A stretch of 64,000 bases of DNA, taken from NCBI RefSeq assembly GCF_037893185.1, contig NZ_CP140772.1:5580001-5644000 (forward strand), read 5' to 3'. Shown here one piece after another: positions 17,748 through 29,300 of this stretch. The translations under genes were made by a program, and so were the position numbers. Source of the stretch: Chitinophaga sp. 180180018-3. Its GTDB lineage: Bacteria; Bacteroidota; Bacteroidia; Chitinophagales; Chitinophagaceae. Numbering within the stretch: position 1 is the first letter of the stretch; each line of letters opens with the position of its first letter. The notes beneath the pieces were generated by a model, which saw only the letters and a program-made list of their open reading frames with translations, ran no database searches and was not told the origin of the DNA.

Positions 17748-17865
17748 GAGTTAAGAATGAAGGATGGGGAATTAAGAATGAAAGCGGAGATAGTAAACAC
17801 GAAAATCAAATTCGCGTTTACTATCTCCGCTTTCATTCTTAATTCCCCATCCTTCATTCTTAATT

Positions 17866-17866
<1 letters not shown>
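17748..17866. repeat. Heptad/palindrome gene-end element, copy E
   Basis: Inverted repeat with 51-bp arms (17748-17798 with 17816-17866) and a single mismatch near the outer end. The spacer is 17 bp, and its CGAA/TTCG could extend the stem. The arms are five heptads (GAATTAA, GAATGAA, GGATGGG, GAATTAA, GAATGAA) followed by AGCGGAGATAGTAAAC. The outer edge meets the stop codon of the acyl-CoA dehydrogenase gene (17866-17868, minus strand). The inner core is identical to copy C. Confidence 0.9.
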
Positions 17867-19005
<1,139 letters not shown>

Positions 19006-19243
19006 GGTTGTAGTTTTAATAAGGTAATTCACTCAAATTATCTATAAATCAGCACCTAAAAAAATGACCCGATCAAAATTCAATGTTGTCAACCAGAACG
19101 GGGAAAATATTGAACAAATCTTTACGATAACGCTACTGTATTGGATTTGATTCAGCTATCCCCTGCTACTTTTTCACCGTTACCGGTTCTGCTGCTTTGG
19201 GCGTTCTCTTAAAAACCTGTAGCTTGCCTGTAATGATATTTAT

Positions 19244-20191
19244 ATGAAGAATATTAAAATAATAGAAGTTAAATCAGAAATCGGAGCGGGAACCAGGGGT
19301 GCGAGTTTAGGAGTAGATGCCATTAAGATAGCCGCACTGGATTTCATGAGCAACTTTTTTGTGCACTTCCCCACCGAATCAATCGAAACGGAAAACAAAC
19401 TCCTGTTTGAACCTATTGAATCGCCCTACGCCAAACGAATCAAAGGCACGATGGCTATGTATGAGCGTATCAGCAAAAGCGTCAGTGAAACCGTTAAGGC
19501 GAATTGGTTTCCGGTAGTATTATCCGGCGATCACAGTACGGCCGGCGCCACTATTGCCGGATTAAAGATGGCCCATCCCAAATCCAAGCTGGGGGTCATA
19601 TGGATCGATGCACATGCCGACCTCCACACGCCTTATACCACGCCATCCGGCAACATGCATGGGATGCCTTTAGCGACGGCCATTGCGGAAGACAATATGG
19701 ATTGCAAGGTACACGACATCGATGAAAACACGACCAAAGCCTGGAATGCGCTGAAGCATATTGGCAAAATAGCGCCGAAGGTGCTGCCGGAAGATATTGT
19801 ATTCATATCGCTGCGCGACTTTGAAAAAGAAGAAGAGCACCTGATCAAACAATACGGCATGAAGGTGATCACTACCGGCGAAGTTCGCCGTAAAGGCCCC
19901 GAAAACATCTCCAGATCTGTATTCCGCTATTTGAGCGACTGCGAGTATATTTATATCTCATTTGATGTTGACAGTTTGGATGCTTCTATTTCCAAAGGCA
20001 CCGGAACGCCTGTGAGCAACGGTTTACGGGAACGTGAAGCGGAAGATCTGATCGCTAAATTCATGCAGCACCGTAAGATCTGCTGCTTTGAGATTACAGA
20101 AGTAAACCCTACTCTCGACAGGGAAAACCTGATGGCGGAAATAGCGTTTAATATACTTCAGCGCAGTGTGAATGTGTTGATGATGAACTAG
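19244..20191 (+). CDS. rocF: Arginase-family hydrolase
   Basis: Manganese ureohydrolase; arginase cleaves arginine to ornithine and urea. The 315-residue protein has the metal-binding motifs SGDHST, WIDAHADLHTP (about residues 120-130) and SFDVDSLDAS (where the family usually has DVDxxDP), and EITEVNPTLD at the C-terminus. The start motif IIEVKSEIGAGTRGASLG fits arginase rather than agmatinase, but substrate specificity is inferred. It converges tightly with the DUF3810 gene (3-bp gap). Confidence 0.87.
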   Translation: MKNIKIIEVKSEIGAGTRGASLGVDAIKIAALDFMSNFFVHFPTESIETENKLLFEPIESPYAKRIKGTMAMYERISKSVSETVKANWFPVVLSGDHSTAGATIAGLKMAHPKSKLGVIWIDAHADLHTPYTTPSGNMHGMPLATAIAEDNMDCKVHDIDENTTKAWNALKHIGKIAPKVLPEDIVFISLRDFEKEEEHLIKQYGMKVITTGEVRRKGPENISRSVFRYLSDCEYIYISFDVDSLDASISKGTGTPVSNGLREREAEDLIAKFMQHRKICCFEITEVNPTLDRENLMAEIAFNILQRSVNVLMMN

Positions 20192-20194
20192 TCG

Positions 20195-21280
20195 CTATCG
20201 TATCCTGAAATAACTGATCATCCAGGTAACTACTTCGCTGTAGCTCCGGATACCTTTTTCCTGGTTATTAGCTTTAAGGTAGTGATCATACAACATGGTG
20301 AAGTAGTCATCTATTTTTCCGGTGTAGGGTATATAGAAATCAATGATGGCCTTATAATCAGCCCTGACACCGGGTACGGCCCGGTTCCAGATTTCATGGG
20401 CAAGAACGGTGTCTCTCCGGGCCAGTTGTCTGACACTGTACTGGAACATATCGAAATTGGCGGCATAACGGAAACGGCTATCCATACTACTGATAGCCGC
20501 CAGGTATCCTACAAAATTAGCTTCTTCTTCGGGGGCATACCCAAGCTGGTGCCCGATCTCATGGCATACGATGAACGGTTGTAGTACAGCCGGTACCGTT
20601 ATATTCACCTGCGCTTCGTTGGTGAAGGGATTCAGGTAACCGGTGGTGCCCATATAGTTGAGCCATTTACCGAAGAGAGAAGGTTTTACACTGCTGCCGC
20701 GGTATTTCAGGGCAGGCCAGGTGCGGGCTGCATTGGCATAGGCACTGATGGCGCCGTCGAACAGGAGGCGACTGTCGCCACCGGGGGCCAGGGCGTTTAT
20801 AGTATCGCCGGTATTGGCTTTCTCACGGTTTACGAGTTGCAGCAGGGTATCCGACAGTTGATAGAGCTGCCGGGTATCGTACGGACCGGTTACCAGTCCG
20901 GTATCGCGGGGCAGCGAATCACGTTCGTAGTTCATTCCCCAGAGAACGAGGAAGGCGAGGTAGGCTTTCAACAGGAAGTGTACCCCGCGGAGAAGCTGCC
21001 ATCCGATGTCTTCCCATGCCAACTTAATCAGTTTATAACATAGTTTTAACAAAAAAACTATTCCACCAATTACCCAGGCTGTATATATTACATCGCCAAT
21101 GCTGAATGGTACTATACCTGTTACTTGTCTGAACGCCAAACTACTCCACTTATACCACCTATGGAAGTAGAAATCGCTAAAGTGGTTACTCCAGGCGAAT
21201 ATTCCTTTTAACAATAGTATAGCCGTAAGTGTTAGTACAATACGGACAATTTTCTTTCTAATCCGGATTTTTGTCTCCAT
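20195..21280 (-). CDS. DUF3810 membrane protein with a putative zinc-peptidase motif
   Basis: A 361-residue protein with about three N-terminal membrane segments (residues 10-135) and a soluble domain containing FIVCHEIGHQLGYAPEEEAN, a canonical HExxH zinc motif plus a downstream Glu. DUF3810 proteins are presumed membrane-anchored metallopeptidases, but no substrate is known. Its start codon is only 3 bp from the ATG of the divergently transcribed kinase gene, so the promoters must overlap the coding regions. Confidence 0.87.
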   Translation of the reverse strand: METKIRIRKKIVRIVLTLTAILLLKGIFAWSNHFSDFYFHRWYKWSSLAFRQVTGIVPFSIGDVIYTAWVIGGIVFLLKLCYKLIKLAWEDIGWQLLRGVHFLLKAYLAFLVLWGMNYERDSLPRDTGLVTGPYDTRQLYQLSDTLLQLVNREKANTGDTINALAPGGDSRLLFDGAISAYANAARTWPALKYRGSSVKPSLFGKWLNYMGTTGYLNPFTNEAQVNITVPAVLQPFIVCHEIGHQLGYAPEEEANFVGYLAAISSMDSRFRYAANFDMFQYSVRQLARRDTVLAHEIWNRAVPGVRADYKAIIDFYIPYTGKIDDYFTMLYDHYLKANNQEKGIRSYSEVVTWMISYFRIR

Positions 21281-21283
21281 ATA

Positions 21284-22174
21284 ATGCGGCAGAACATGAT
21301 AGATGAATTGCTACAACAACAACTGAGTGCAGCGCTTTCCGAACAATTGAAAGTAAAAATACATATAAATGATGCAAAAAATGTGCACGGAGGTGATATT
21401 AACGAAACTTTTCGTATAGGCACTAACGAGGGTTATTTTTTCATCAAGTTAAATGATGCAGTACGTTATCCTGAGATGTTTGCGCAGGAGTTTGCAGGAT
21501 TGCGGGAGCTGCGGGCCGCACAGGCGCTGACAGTACCGCGGCCGTTGGCCGTGGGGCAGGTTGGTGGCACTGCTTATCTGCTGGAAGAGTTTCTGATAAA
21601 GGGTCAGGCATCCGCCGATTTCTGGGAGGACTTTGCAGTTTCGCTGGCGAAGCAGCATCGTGTAACGCGGGCGCATTTCGGGAATCCGGTGTTCAATTAC
21701 ATCGGGAGTTTAAAGCAATTCAACACACCTTATAGCAGCTGGCCGGTATTTTATGCATTTAACCGGTTACTGCCGCTTATCCGGATGGCATATGATCAAA
21801 AGATAGTAGAAAAGCAACTGGTGCAGCAGGTGGAATCCTTATGCAGGAAGCTGCCACAATTATTCCCGGCAGAACCGCCGGCATTACTGCATGGAGATCT
21901 GTGGTCGGGGAATTTCATGGTAGGCAGTAATGGCAAGGCCTGTGTATTTGATCCTGCCGTTTATTATGGCCATCGGGAGATGGACCTGGCGATGACCAGG
22001 CTTTTCGGCGGATTTGACACAAAGTTCTACTATGCTTACCAGGCTGCCTACCCGCTGGCGCCAGGCTGGCAACAGCGGATAGGTATCTGCCAGCTATACC
22101 CGCTACTGGTACATTTAATACTGTTTGGGGGGAATTACTACAGTAGTATTAAGGAAATCGTGAATAGCTACTAG
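21284..22174 (+). CDS. Fructosamine kinase family protein
   Basis: A 296-residue aminoglycoside-phosphotransferase-like kinase of the fructosamine-3-kinase group, which phosphorylates sugar amines formed by glycation so that they can be removed. Visible motifs are GGDINETFRI (nucleotide loop), YFFIKLN (catalytic-domain Lys), LLHGDLWSGNFM (catalytic loop) and FDPAVYYGHREMDLAM (metal-binding Asp). ATG codons at 21284 and 21296 are both possible. The 3' end overlaps the last 4 bp of the converging histidine kinase gene. Confidence 0.88.
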   Translation: MRQNMIDELLQQQLSAALSEQLKVKIHINDAKNVHGGDINETFRIGTNEGYFFIKLNDAVRYPEMFAQEFAGLRELRAAQALTVPRPLAVGQVGGTAYLLEEFLIKGQASADFWEDFAVSLAKQHRVTRAHFGNPVFNYIGSLKQFNTPYSSWPVFYAFNRLLPLIRMAYDQKIVEKQLVQQVESLCRKLPQLFPAEPPALLHGDLWSGNFMVGSNGKACVFDPAVYYGHREMDLAMTRLFGGFDTKFYYAYQAAYPLAPGWQQRIGICQLYPLLVHLILFGGNYYSSIKEIVNSY

Positions 22175-24204
22175 TAATCGTTGGCAGCTATAAAGTCTTT
22201 CATCTTGTTGTACTCAATTTCTACCAGTGGATAATATTTGTTTACCTCATCCCTGACTTCGTTGAAAAGGGCGGCAATATCTCCATGAAATAATTCCTGG
22301 TCTTCCCGGAGATAGTTTTCCAGCTCCTGCATTTTGGTGCTGATCCAGGTAAGCCCAACCATAGAAAAGTTAGGTTTGAGCTTGTGAACCTGGAACTTCA
22401 TCGATTCCCAGTCGTGATTATCCATCATTCCCTGTAGTTTTTTCAATTCATCCCTGATCGTTCTGATAAAAATTTCAAACAAGTCTGCGGCGTAGGAAAT
22501 ATTGCTCTCATAGAGACCTGTGAGATACTTTACGTCTAAATCGTTGTTGAATTCATATCCGCTTAAGTTCTGCACTTCTTCCATTATTAGTTCTGTTTCG
22601 TCTTCGTTGAGATATTTATTAAAGATTTGCAATAGTTGATCTGGTGTATATGGTTTGATCAAAATATCAGTAATTCCGGCGGCTCTGGCCATTGAGGCAG
22701 TAGTTTCCATTGCTACGGCAGTTGTGGCGATCACCGGGGTGGCTACATTGGGCAGTCGTTCGTCTGCTCTCATCTTTTTTACGAGATCCATTCCGTTCAT
22801 GCCTGGAATCCGTGCGTCCATGAGGATAAGGTCGTATTGACGTCCTTCGAGGAACCAGACGGCATCCGGGCCATTGGTGGCAAGCTGGAAATTGATTTTA
22901 TATTTTTCCAGCAGGCTCATAATATAACGGAGGTTCATCGGATTATCCTCTATTACGAGTACCCGGGCGTTTTCAAAGGATCGCTGCAGGAGTTTCCTGC
23001 TCAGTTTACCGGTTTGTGCGGAGAGAGGTCTTCGGCTGTCGAGGAAAGGGATATTGAAGCTGAAGCAGGTATTAAATCCGGTCATTTCCTCTACGGTGAT
23101 GGTACCACCCTGGCATTCTACCAGTTTTTTAACGATCGCAAGCCCGAGGCCGGTGCCTCCATGTTTTTCCCGGATATCCTCTTCTGCCAGTTTATAATTC
23201 CTAAAGATAAGCTCCAGTTTATCTTTTTTTAAACCCATACCGGTATCGGCTACTTTGAAGCGGACCCAGAGTTTGTTATCCTGCCAGCTTTCCTGCGTGG
23301 CACTGATAGCAATTTCACCCTCTTTGGTGAATTTCTCTGCAATTCCTAACAAATTGATTAGTATTTGGTTCAATAGCCCGTCATCACCAACGAGCCAGGT
23401 ATTGAGTGCGGGGTCCAGTTCGATATTGATATTAACTGGTCTGCCGCCTAATTTCAGCTCAAAGGTATGACGAAGTGACTGTATAAGGTCGCGGAGATTG
23501 AATTCGCGTTGATTTACCTGTATTTCTTCGGCATCGATGCGTGAAGTATCGAGTATATCGCTGACGATGCCCAGCAGGATACCGGAGGAATGTTTCAGAA
23601 TATTGACGTATTCTGCCTGTTGAGGATCCAGTTTGGTTTCCTCGAGGAGATGTGCCATTCCGATGATGGCATTGAGGGGGGAGCGTATCTCATGGCTGAT
23701 GCCGGCAAGCAGGTCTTTCTGAGCGCGTCGGGCATCTTCCGCAATGCGGAGGGATTTCAGCTGGCGGAAGTGACGCCGGGAGATATCGACGATTTGCCAG
23801 ACGCTGCCGTGAAATAGTCCGTTGACGAAAACGGGTTGGTAGTTCACTTCCCAAACCTGGCCGTTCTGAAAGGGCACTTCCCAGCCGAAGAAGGGCTTTT
23901 TCCCCCGGCGCAAAGATTTCATTTTCTTTTCTACAGCAACATAGTCGGCCACCATAGGTTCAAAGAAGCGAATGAGAGCAGGCCAGGCGAGGTTCAGAGG
24001 ACTGTTGCCGCCCAGGTTATGGGCGAGTGCATCATTTACCCAGGTACATATATATTTTTCACTGGTCACCATAATCCCGGCGCCGAAGCTATTGAGCCAT
24101 GCAGCAACGGGCAGGGAAAGGATATCCGGGGCCCCGTTAAAAGGTATGCCAGTACTGCCAGCGGCAGTAATTTTTTTACTGTTTCTTCCAATGGCCTTCA
24201 TCAT
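22171..24204 (-). CDS. Hybrid histidine kinase with receiver and HPt domains
   Basis: A 677-residue phosphorelay protein with no membrane segments. Order: a PAS-like N-terminal domain (about 25-150); HisKA with the H-box GISHEIRSPLNAIIG (His about 170); HATPase_c (about 265-390) with GTGLGLAIVKKL; a receiver domain (about 410-530) with phosphoacceptor Asp in LILMDARIPGMNG; and a C-terminal HPt domain with VHKLKPNFSMVG (about 590-600). It could carry signal through a full phosphorelay, but no separate response regulator is nearby. Two adjacent ATGs (24204, 24201) are possible starts. Confidence 0.9.
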   Translation of the reverse strand: MMKAIGRNSKKITAAGSTGIPFNGAPDILSLPVAAWLNSFGAGIMVTSEKYICTWVNDALAHNLGGNSPLNLAWPALIRFFEPMVADYVAVEKKMKSLRRGKKPFFGWEVPFQNGQVWEVNYQPVFVNGLFHGSVWQIVDISRRHFRQLKSLRIAEDARRAQKDLLAGISHEIRSPLNAIIGMAHLLEETKLDPQQAEYVNILKHSSGILLGIVSDILDTSRIDAEEIQVNQREFNLRDLIQSLRHTFELKLGGRPVNINIELDPALNTWLVGDDGLLNQILINLLGIAEKFTKEGEIAISATQESWQDNKLWVRFKVADTGMGLKKDKLELIFRNYKLAEEDIREKHGGTGLGLAIVKKLVECQGGTITVEEMTGFNTCFSFNIPFLDSRRPLSAQTGKLSRKLLQRSFENARVLVIEDNPMNLRYIMSLLEKYKINFQLATNGPDAVWFLEGRQYDLILMDARIPGMNGMDLVKKMRADERLPNVATPVIATTAVAMETTASMARAAGITDILIKPYTPDQLLQIFNKYLNEDETELIMEEVQNLSGYEFNNDLDVKYLTGLYESNISYAADLFEIFIRTIRDELKKLQGMMDNHDWESMKFQVHKLKPNFSMVGLTWISTKMQELENYLREDQELFHGDIAALFNEVRDEVNKYYPLVEIEYNKMKDFIAANDY

Positions 24205-24420
24205 CTTATGATGGAATAGGGGACTACGGGTTTTCTGTTAAAGTTTTTCAAATTATGAGCGGGCTAATAGCTATCTATCACCGACATCCAGTAGCTTTTT
24301 GTGCTAAAAGGTGTACCTTCGTGGTTCACGCTGGCCAGTCATAACGTTAATATGGCTGATATTTTATTATATAAATATATATATAAATAAGATATCGTTA
24401 GTGAACAAATTTAGGAAATT

Positions 24421-24450
24421 TTTGCAATTGCAAATATTTAATTACCTTTG
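24421..24450 (+). promoter_or_regulatory. Promoter of the DUF177-rpmF-plsX operon
   Basis: TTTG at 24421-24424 and TACCTTTG at 24443-24450, separated by exactly 18 bp, match the Bacteroidota housekeeping consensus in full. The DUF177 ATG is 28 bp downstream. The 24205-24477 gap holds nothing else recognisable. Confidence 0.8.
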
Positions 24451-24477
24451 CATCCCTCTAAAAGTGAGGATATTGAT

Positions 24478-25005
24478 ATGAAACCACTCCGCGAATTTGA
24501 CATTGCCTTTGTTGGGTTAAAACCAGGGGAACATTCATTTCAGTATACTATCGGAGATAGTTTCTTTGATAATTTTGAAGAGCCGAAGGATTTCAGCAAT
24601 TGTGAGGTGACGGTTCAGTTAACGCTGGACAAAAAGAGTAGTTTTTTCCTGCTGAAATTTGCGATAGGCGGTAAGGTGACAGTTACCTGTGACCGTTGTG
24701 GGGAGGCCTTCGATATGCAGCTTTGGGATGATTTCAACCAGGTTATTAAACTGGCTGACAATCCTGAAGAGTTGGCAAGTGGCGAGGAAGATCCGGATGT
24801 ATCGTATATCTCCAGAACGGAGAGTCACTTAAATGTGGCTGATTACATATACGAGTTTATTTATCTGAGTATTCCGATGCAGCGTATCCATCCGAATAAC
24901 GGATGTAATCCGAAAGTGATTGAAATGCTGGAGCAGATGAACCAGCAGGCAAAAGAGAACGATAATCCAATCTGGAAAGGGTTGGATAAATTTAAGGACA
25001 ATTAA
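24478..25005 (+). CDS. DUF177 (YceD-like) protein
   Basis: A 175-residue protein of the DUF177/YceD family, which is widely encoded just before rpmF and linked to 23S rRNA/L32 biogenesis. It has the family CxxC (VTCDRCGEAF, about residues 75-84) and a second Cys near NNGCNPKV, a possible metal site. The ATG at 24478 (MKPLREFD) is preferred over the frame start at 24448, which overlaps the -7 promoter element. rpmF follows after 13 bp. Confidence 0.88.
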   Translation: MKPLREFDIAFVGLKPGEHSFQYTIGDSFFDNFEEPKDFSNCEVTVQLTLDKKSSFFLLKFAIGGKVTVTCDRCGEAFDMQLWDDFNQVIKLADNPEELASGEEDPDVSYISRTESHLNVADYIYEFIYLSIPMQRIHPNNGCNPKVIEMLEQMNQQAKENDNPIWKGLDKFKDN

Positions 25006-25018
25006 AAATTAAATAACA

Positions 25019-25213
25019 ATGCCAAATCCTAAACGCAGACATTCTCAGCAAAGATCAGCAAAGAGAAGAACGCATTATAAGGCGGTAGCGGATACATTAA
25101 GCACAGACAGCGCAACCGGAGAAGTGCACCTGAGACACCGTGCTCACTGGGTGGAAAATAAACTGTATTACAGAGGAAAGGTAGTGCTGGAAAAACAGAG
25201 CAGCGCCAAATAA
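25019..25213 (+). CDS. rpmF: 50S ribosomal protein L32
   Basis: A 64-residue basic ribosomal protein starting MPNPKRRHSQQRSAKRR, the usual L32 N-terminus, and ending with a GEVHLRHRAHW segment and the Bacteroidota-type tail. The zinc-binding cysteines found in some L32 proteins are absent, as in many relatives. It lies in the conserved DUF177-rpmF-plsX operon. Confidence 0.97.
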   Translation: MPNPKRRHSQQRSAKRRTHYKAVADTLSTDSATGEVHLRHRAHWVENKLYYRGKVVLEKQSSAK

Positions 25214-25264
25214 TAATTAATTTTACTATTTTTACCCGAGCTAACAAGAACAAACTTGAGTTAC

Positions 25265-26212
25265 ATGAGAATCGGGCTTGATATGATGGGTGGCGATTTC
25301 GCTCCCACAGAAGCAGTAAAAGGAGTAAAATTATTTTTAGATACAGTTGCATCTGATGTGCACCTGGTATTAATTGGAGATGAGCAACAGCTCACTCCTT
25401 TATTAGCAGACGCACAGCTGGACCAATCAAAATATTCAGTTGTTCATTCATCCCAGGTAATCGGGATGGATGAACACCCTACCAGGGCACTGAAAGAGAA
25501 GCCACAATCCTCCATCTCAATAGGTTTTCATTTACTGAAGAATGGAAAAATAGATGCTTTCCTCAGCGCAGGTAATACCGGCGCCATGATGGTGGGCACC
25601 TTTTATTCCATTAAAGCCATTGAGGGAGTGCAACGACCTACAATATCTACTCTCGTACCCCGTGAAAACGGGTCATATGGACTTTTACTTGATGTAGGTA
25701 TCAATGCCGACTGCAAACCTGAAAACCTGGCGCAATTCGCTGTTCTTGGTTCCCTATATTCCCAGCATATTCTGAAGACGAATAATCCCAAGGTAGGCTT
25801 GTTGAATATCGGAGAAGAAGAAGGTAAAGGCAATCTGCTTGCGCAGGCCACTTATCCCCTCCTGAAAGAAAACAAACAGATCAATTTCATCGGCAACGTA
25901 GAGGGTAGAGATATTTTCGAAGAAAAAGCGGATGTTATTGTATGTGAAGGTTTTACAGGTAATGTGGTGCTTAAAATGGCCGAATCCGTCTATGAAATCA
26001 CTGTAAGACGGAACATCAAAGATGATTATCTGAAAAAAATGGATGCTGAAACCTATGGTGGTACTCCTGTTTTAGGCGTTTCCAAACCGGTGATCATTGG
26101 TCACGGTGTTTCCAAAGGAAAAGCGTTTAAAAACATGATACTCCTGGCTGAGCAAATAATAGAGAGCAAGTTGCTGGATATTATTAAAGAAAGTTTTGAA
26201 AAGTCCGTTTGA
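25265..26212 (+). CDS. plsX: Phosphate acyltransferase PlsX
   Basis: Converts acyl-ACP to acyl-phosphate for the first acylation of glycerol-3-phosphate in phospholipid synthesis. The 315-residue protein starts MRIGLDMMGGDFAP, has SAGNTGAMM, a DVGINADCKPENL segment and a C-terminal VIIGHGVSKGKAF. The ATG at 25265 is used; the open frame begins three codons earlier at a TTG. The stop codon sits in the loop boundary of an intrinsic terminator. Usually fabH follows; here element F and a converging kinase gene follow. Confidence 0.95.
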   Translation: MRIGLDMMGGDFAPTEAVKGVKLFLDTVASDVHLVLIGDEQQLTPLLADAQLDQSKYSVVHSSQVIGMDEHPTRALKEKPQSSISIGFHLLKNGKIDAFLSAGNTGAMMVGTFYSIKAIEGVQRPTISTLVPRENGSYGLLLDVGINADCKPENLAQFAVLGSLYSQHILKTNNPKVGLLNIGEEEGKGNLLAQATYPLLKENKQINFIGNVEGRDIFEEKADVIVCEGFTGNVVLKMAESVYEITVRRNIKDDYLKKMDAETYGGTPVLGVSKPVIIGHGVSKGKAFKNMILLAEQIIESKLLDIIKESFEKSV

Positions 26213-26227
26213 GAAAACGGACTTTTT
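26199..26227 (+). terminator. Intrinsic terminator of the plsX operon
   Basis: AAAAGTCCGTTT (26199-26210) pairs with AAACGGACTTTT (26215-26226) around a GAGA loop; the T-run is part of the 3' arm. It overlaps the plsX stop codon. The independent element F starts one base later. Confidence 0.85.
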
Positions 26228-26352
26228 AATTACGAATTAGGAATTACGAATTACGGATCAGAGCGAAGACCATAGCGGATAATATTACAAGTAAATATTA
26301 TCCGCTATGGTCTTCGCTCTGATCCGTAATTCGTAATTCCTAATTCGTAATT
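26228..26352. repeat. Heptad/palindrome gene-end element, copy F
   Basis: Perfect 59-bp inverted repeat (26228-26286 with 26294-26352) and a 7-base spacer. From outside inward each arm has AATTACG, AATTAGG, AATTACG, AATTACG, then GATCAGAGCGAAGACC and ATAGCGGATAATATT. The right arm forms the last codons and TAG stop (26340-26342) of the converging histidine kinase gene. plsX already has its own terminator beside it. Confidence 0.92.
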
Positions 26353-29300
26353 TTTTCGAGCAACGGCAGCTTCACATAGAATGTAGTTCCTTCATTCAGT
26401 CGGGTTTCGAACCATATTTCGCCGCGGGCCTGCTCGGCGATGTTTTTGCACATGGCTAATCCCAGACCGGTACCGGAAGATTTGGTGGTGAAGTTGGGAA
26501 CAAAGATACGGGACTGGACTTCCGTGGAGATACCTTCCCCATTGTCGGCCACGCTGACAATAACGTATTGGTCGGAAGTCTGCTGCATACGAACGGTGAT
26601 GATACCTTTACGGTCGGCCGGGATAGCCTGGATGGCATTGAGGACCAGGTTGGTAAAGAGCCGGTTCATCTGGGTCTTATCTGCGAAAACATATATATCC
26701 TGTGCCGGTGGTATGTAGTTCACTTCACAATCTTCATGGCTTTGATATAAAGAAGTCAGCGAGTGTACGACTTCATTCAGCAGCACTTCTTCGTTATTTG
26801 GCTCGCCGATGCGGGCAAAAGCGGAGAAGTCGGACGCAATGTTGGAGAGATGCTCAATCTGCTCAACCAGCGTGCCTGCCACATTGCGGGAAAGTTCCTT
26901 TACATTCGGAGAATCATTGGCTATAGCCCGCTGCAGGTACTGGATGCTCAGCTTCATCGGCGTGAGCGGATTCTTGATCTCATGTGCCACCTGCCGTGCC
27001 ATTTCCCTCCATGCCCCTTCCCTTTCGCTCTTGGCAAGCCGGGAAGCGCTCACTTCCAGCTTACGCACCATTTTATTGTATTCCTTCACCAACGCGCCGA
27101 TTTCATCATCCTTATCCCATTCGATCTCATCATTACGTTGCCCCAGGTTCACATGCCGCAACTTTTCTGTTACCAGCGAGAATGAACGGGTGATGGAGTT
27201 GGTAATTAACAGTGCCACCATGCCTGCGATGAGGAAAATAAATGCGTTAAAATTGATCAACGCTACCAGGAAGTTGGAGATCTGCTGGTTCAGCTCATTC
27301 TGCGTGGCGAAATAAGGCACATTCAGATAGGCAATCACCTCATGGGTATCCTGGTTACGCAGGGGCATGTAACCCGACAGGAATGGCATCTTGCCTATGT
27401 ATTCCGTATGAATAAACTGTATTTCTTCCAATCTTGATAACCGGTAAAAAGCCTGTGGGTCCATCTTTGAGGAGATCAGTCCCCTATCGGTCATCATTGG
27501 CTGGGTAGTGGTTTGCATGTTACCATCCCGGTCGTAGATGTTGATATCCAACGCCCTTTCATCGGCAATATCCGATAAGGAAGAGGAAAGTTTTTTCAGT
27601 AAACCGGAGTCGTACATGTCGCCTACCTGATCGAGATCCCGCTGGTTTTCGAATACCTTTTCAACATCCTTGGCAACATCCCGCATGGTTTTACTAAGCT
27701 TTTCCCTGTTCTGCAATTCAGAGCGGTAGATATAGAACTCGATGGTAGTGACTGCAAGGATGAGGAATGAGAATATGACTACAAAGATGACGGTACCATG
27801 AACTTTTCTGCGGATGCTCACATTAATCAGGGAGCGCATATTACTGAGTCTCATCCTGGCTTTTATCAGCAGGTCGAGCGCTTTGTAGATCACGATAATG
27901 AGGAGGAAAAGACAGAACATCCAGGCGAAAAGCGTGATAAACTCAATGAACATCCTGTTTTCCTTTGCCACGATCACTATCTTTTCGGGGGAAGCTCTAT
28001 AGATCAGTTCCGAGTATCCCTGGACAGATCTCGTTTCCACTTCGCCGGTGGGGAGATCGTTATAGTAATACAGGCGTATCGGGAATGGGAAATCGCTGTT
28101 GCTGCTCACCAGGATCCCCTTGTCATATATAGCATAGGAATAGGCGCTGGCATAATCCCTGCCCGGATCACTCACATCCCCATCTACCAGCAGTTCAGGG
28201 TATAAACGCTGGTTGTTCACTGGTTTAGGCGTAAGCGTATATACCAGCCAGCCGGTTACTTCATTCTGGTTGTTGCGGAATTCCTTCTTGGCGATATAAC
28301 TGAAATCATTGAAGCTGCGCTCGTGATAGTACAGGTCGTTGCCAGGCACCAGCGACGGTGCTGTTGCGGGGTTGCCGAATATCTGGCGGTTAAAGCTGGT
28401 CAGGCTCATCGTATCGCCCGGGAACAGGGAGTTTCCGTTCTCATCATACGCGTAAATATCGATCCTGAACCGGTTGAGATATCCCTGAAAATACTTCTGC
28501 ACCAACATATCCTCGAATTCCGCCTTCTTTTGTTCGCGCAGGCTATGGTCGTGAAAGAAGTATTGGATGTTCTCGTCGTGTTCTATCTTCTTACCAATAT
28601 CATTCAACAACATTTCCAGGTAAGGGTCTTTCTGCTTCGACAATTCTTCCGCCACCTTTTCCCGGGCAGATCTTTCCTTATGATTGTTGTAATGCACCAG
28701 TGTGCCGGAGGTGGTAATTGTGAGCAGGAATAACCAGAAAAGAAACGGCAATGTAGCCATACTGCTTTCGAAGCGATCGGCCAGGAAATCCAGCAGTACA
28801 ATGTATATCAGCAGCCAGATGACCATTGATATCAGGAAATGCAGGTCGGGATTATGAATCCGGGCCAGCAGCCAGATGATACCCACAGCGGCGAGCCAGA
28901 TATATTTGATACGGTACCGGAAATTAGTCAGCTCATTCAGGAGATAGTTGATGATTTGCGAAAAAAACAGGAAGCTGAATGAAATGAAGCCCAGCACCAT
29001 GAATCCGATCACACTGTATTCGGAAAGGCTGAACAGATTGGTAACGTCAAAAGAGATCTTGGAGTCGATCACGAGGCTCTGGATCAGCTCCGACAGGAAC
29101 TGCTCCACGATATATAAGATCAGGCTGGCCACGATGATCACTCCGCTCTGCAACCACCTGTTCCTGATCACGGGCGGGTTGATGGTTTTAACGTGTTCCC
29201 GGAAGAAAAGGATCATCCAGAAAGTGAGCAGTACGTTGATGAGCAGATCGCCCAGCGAATAAAAGATTTCATCCTTTGCATATATGCGCGGATCGAAGAT

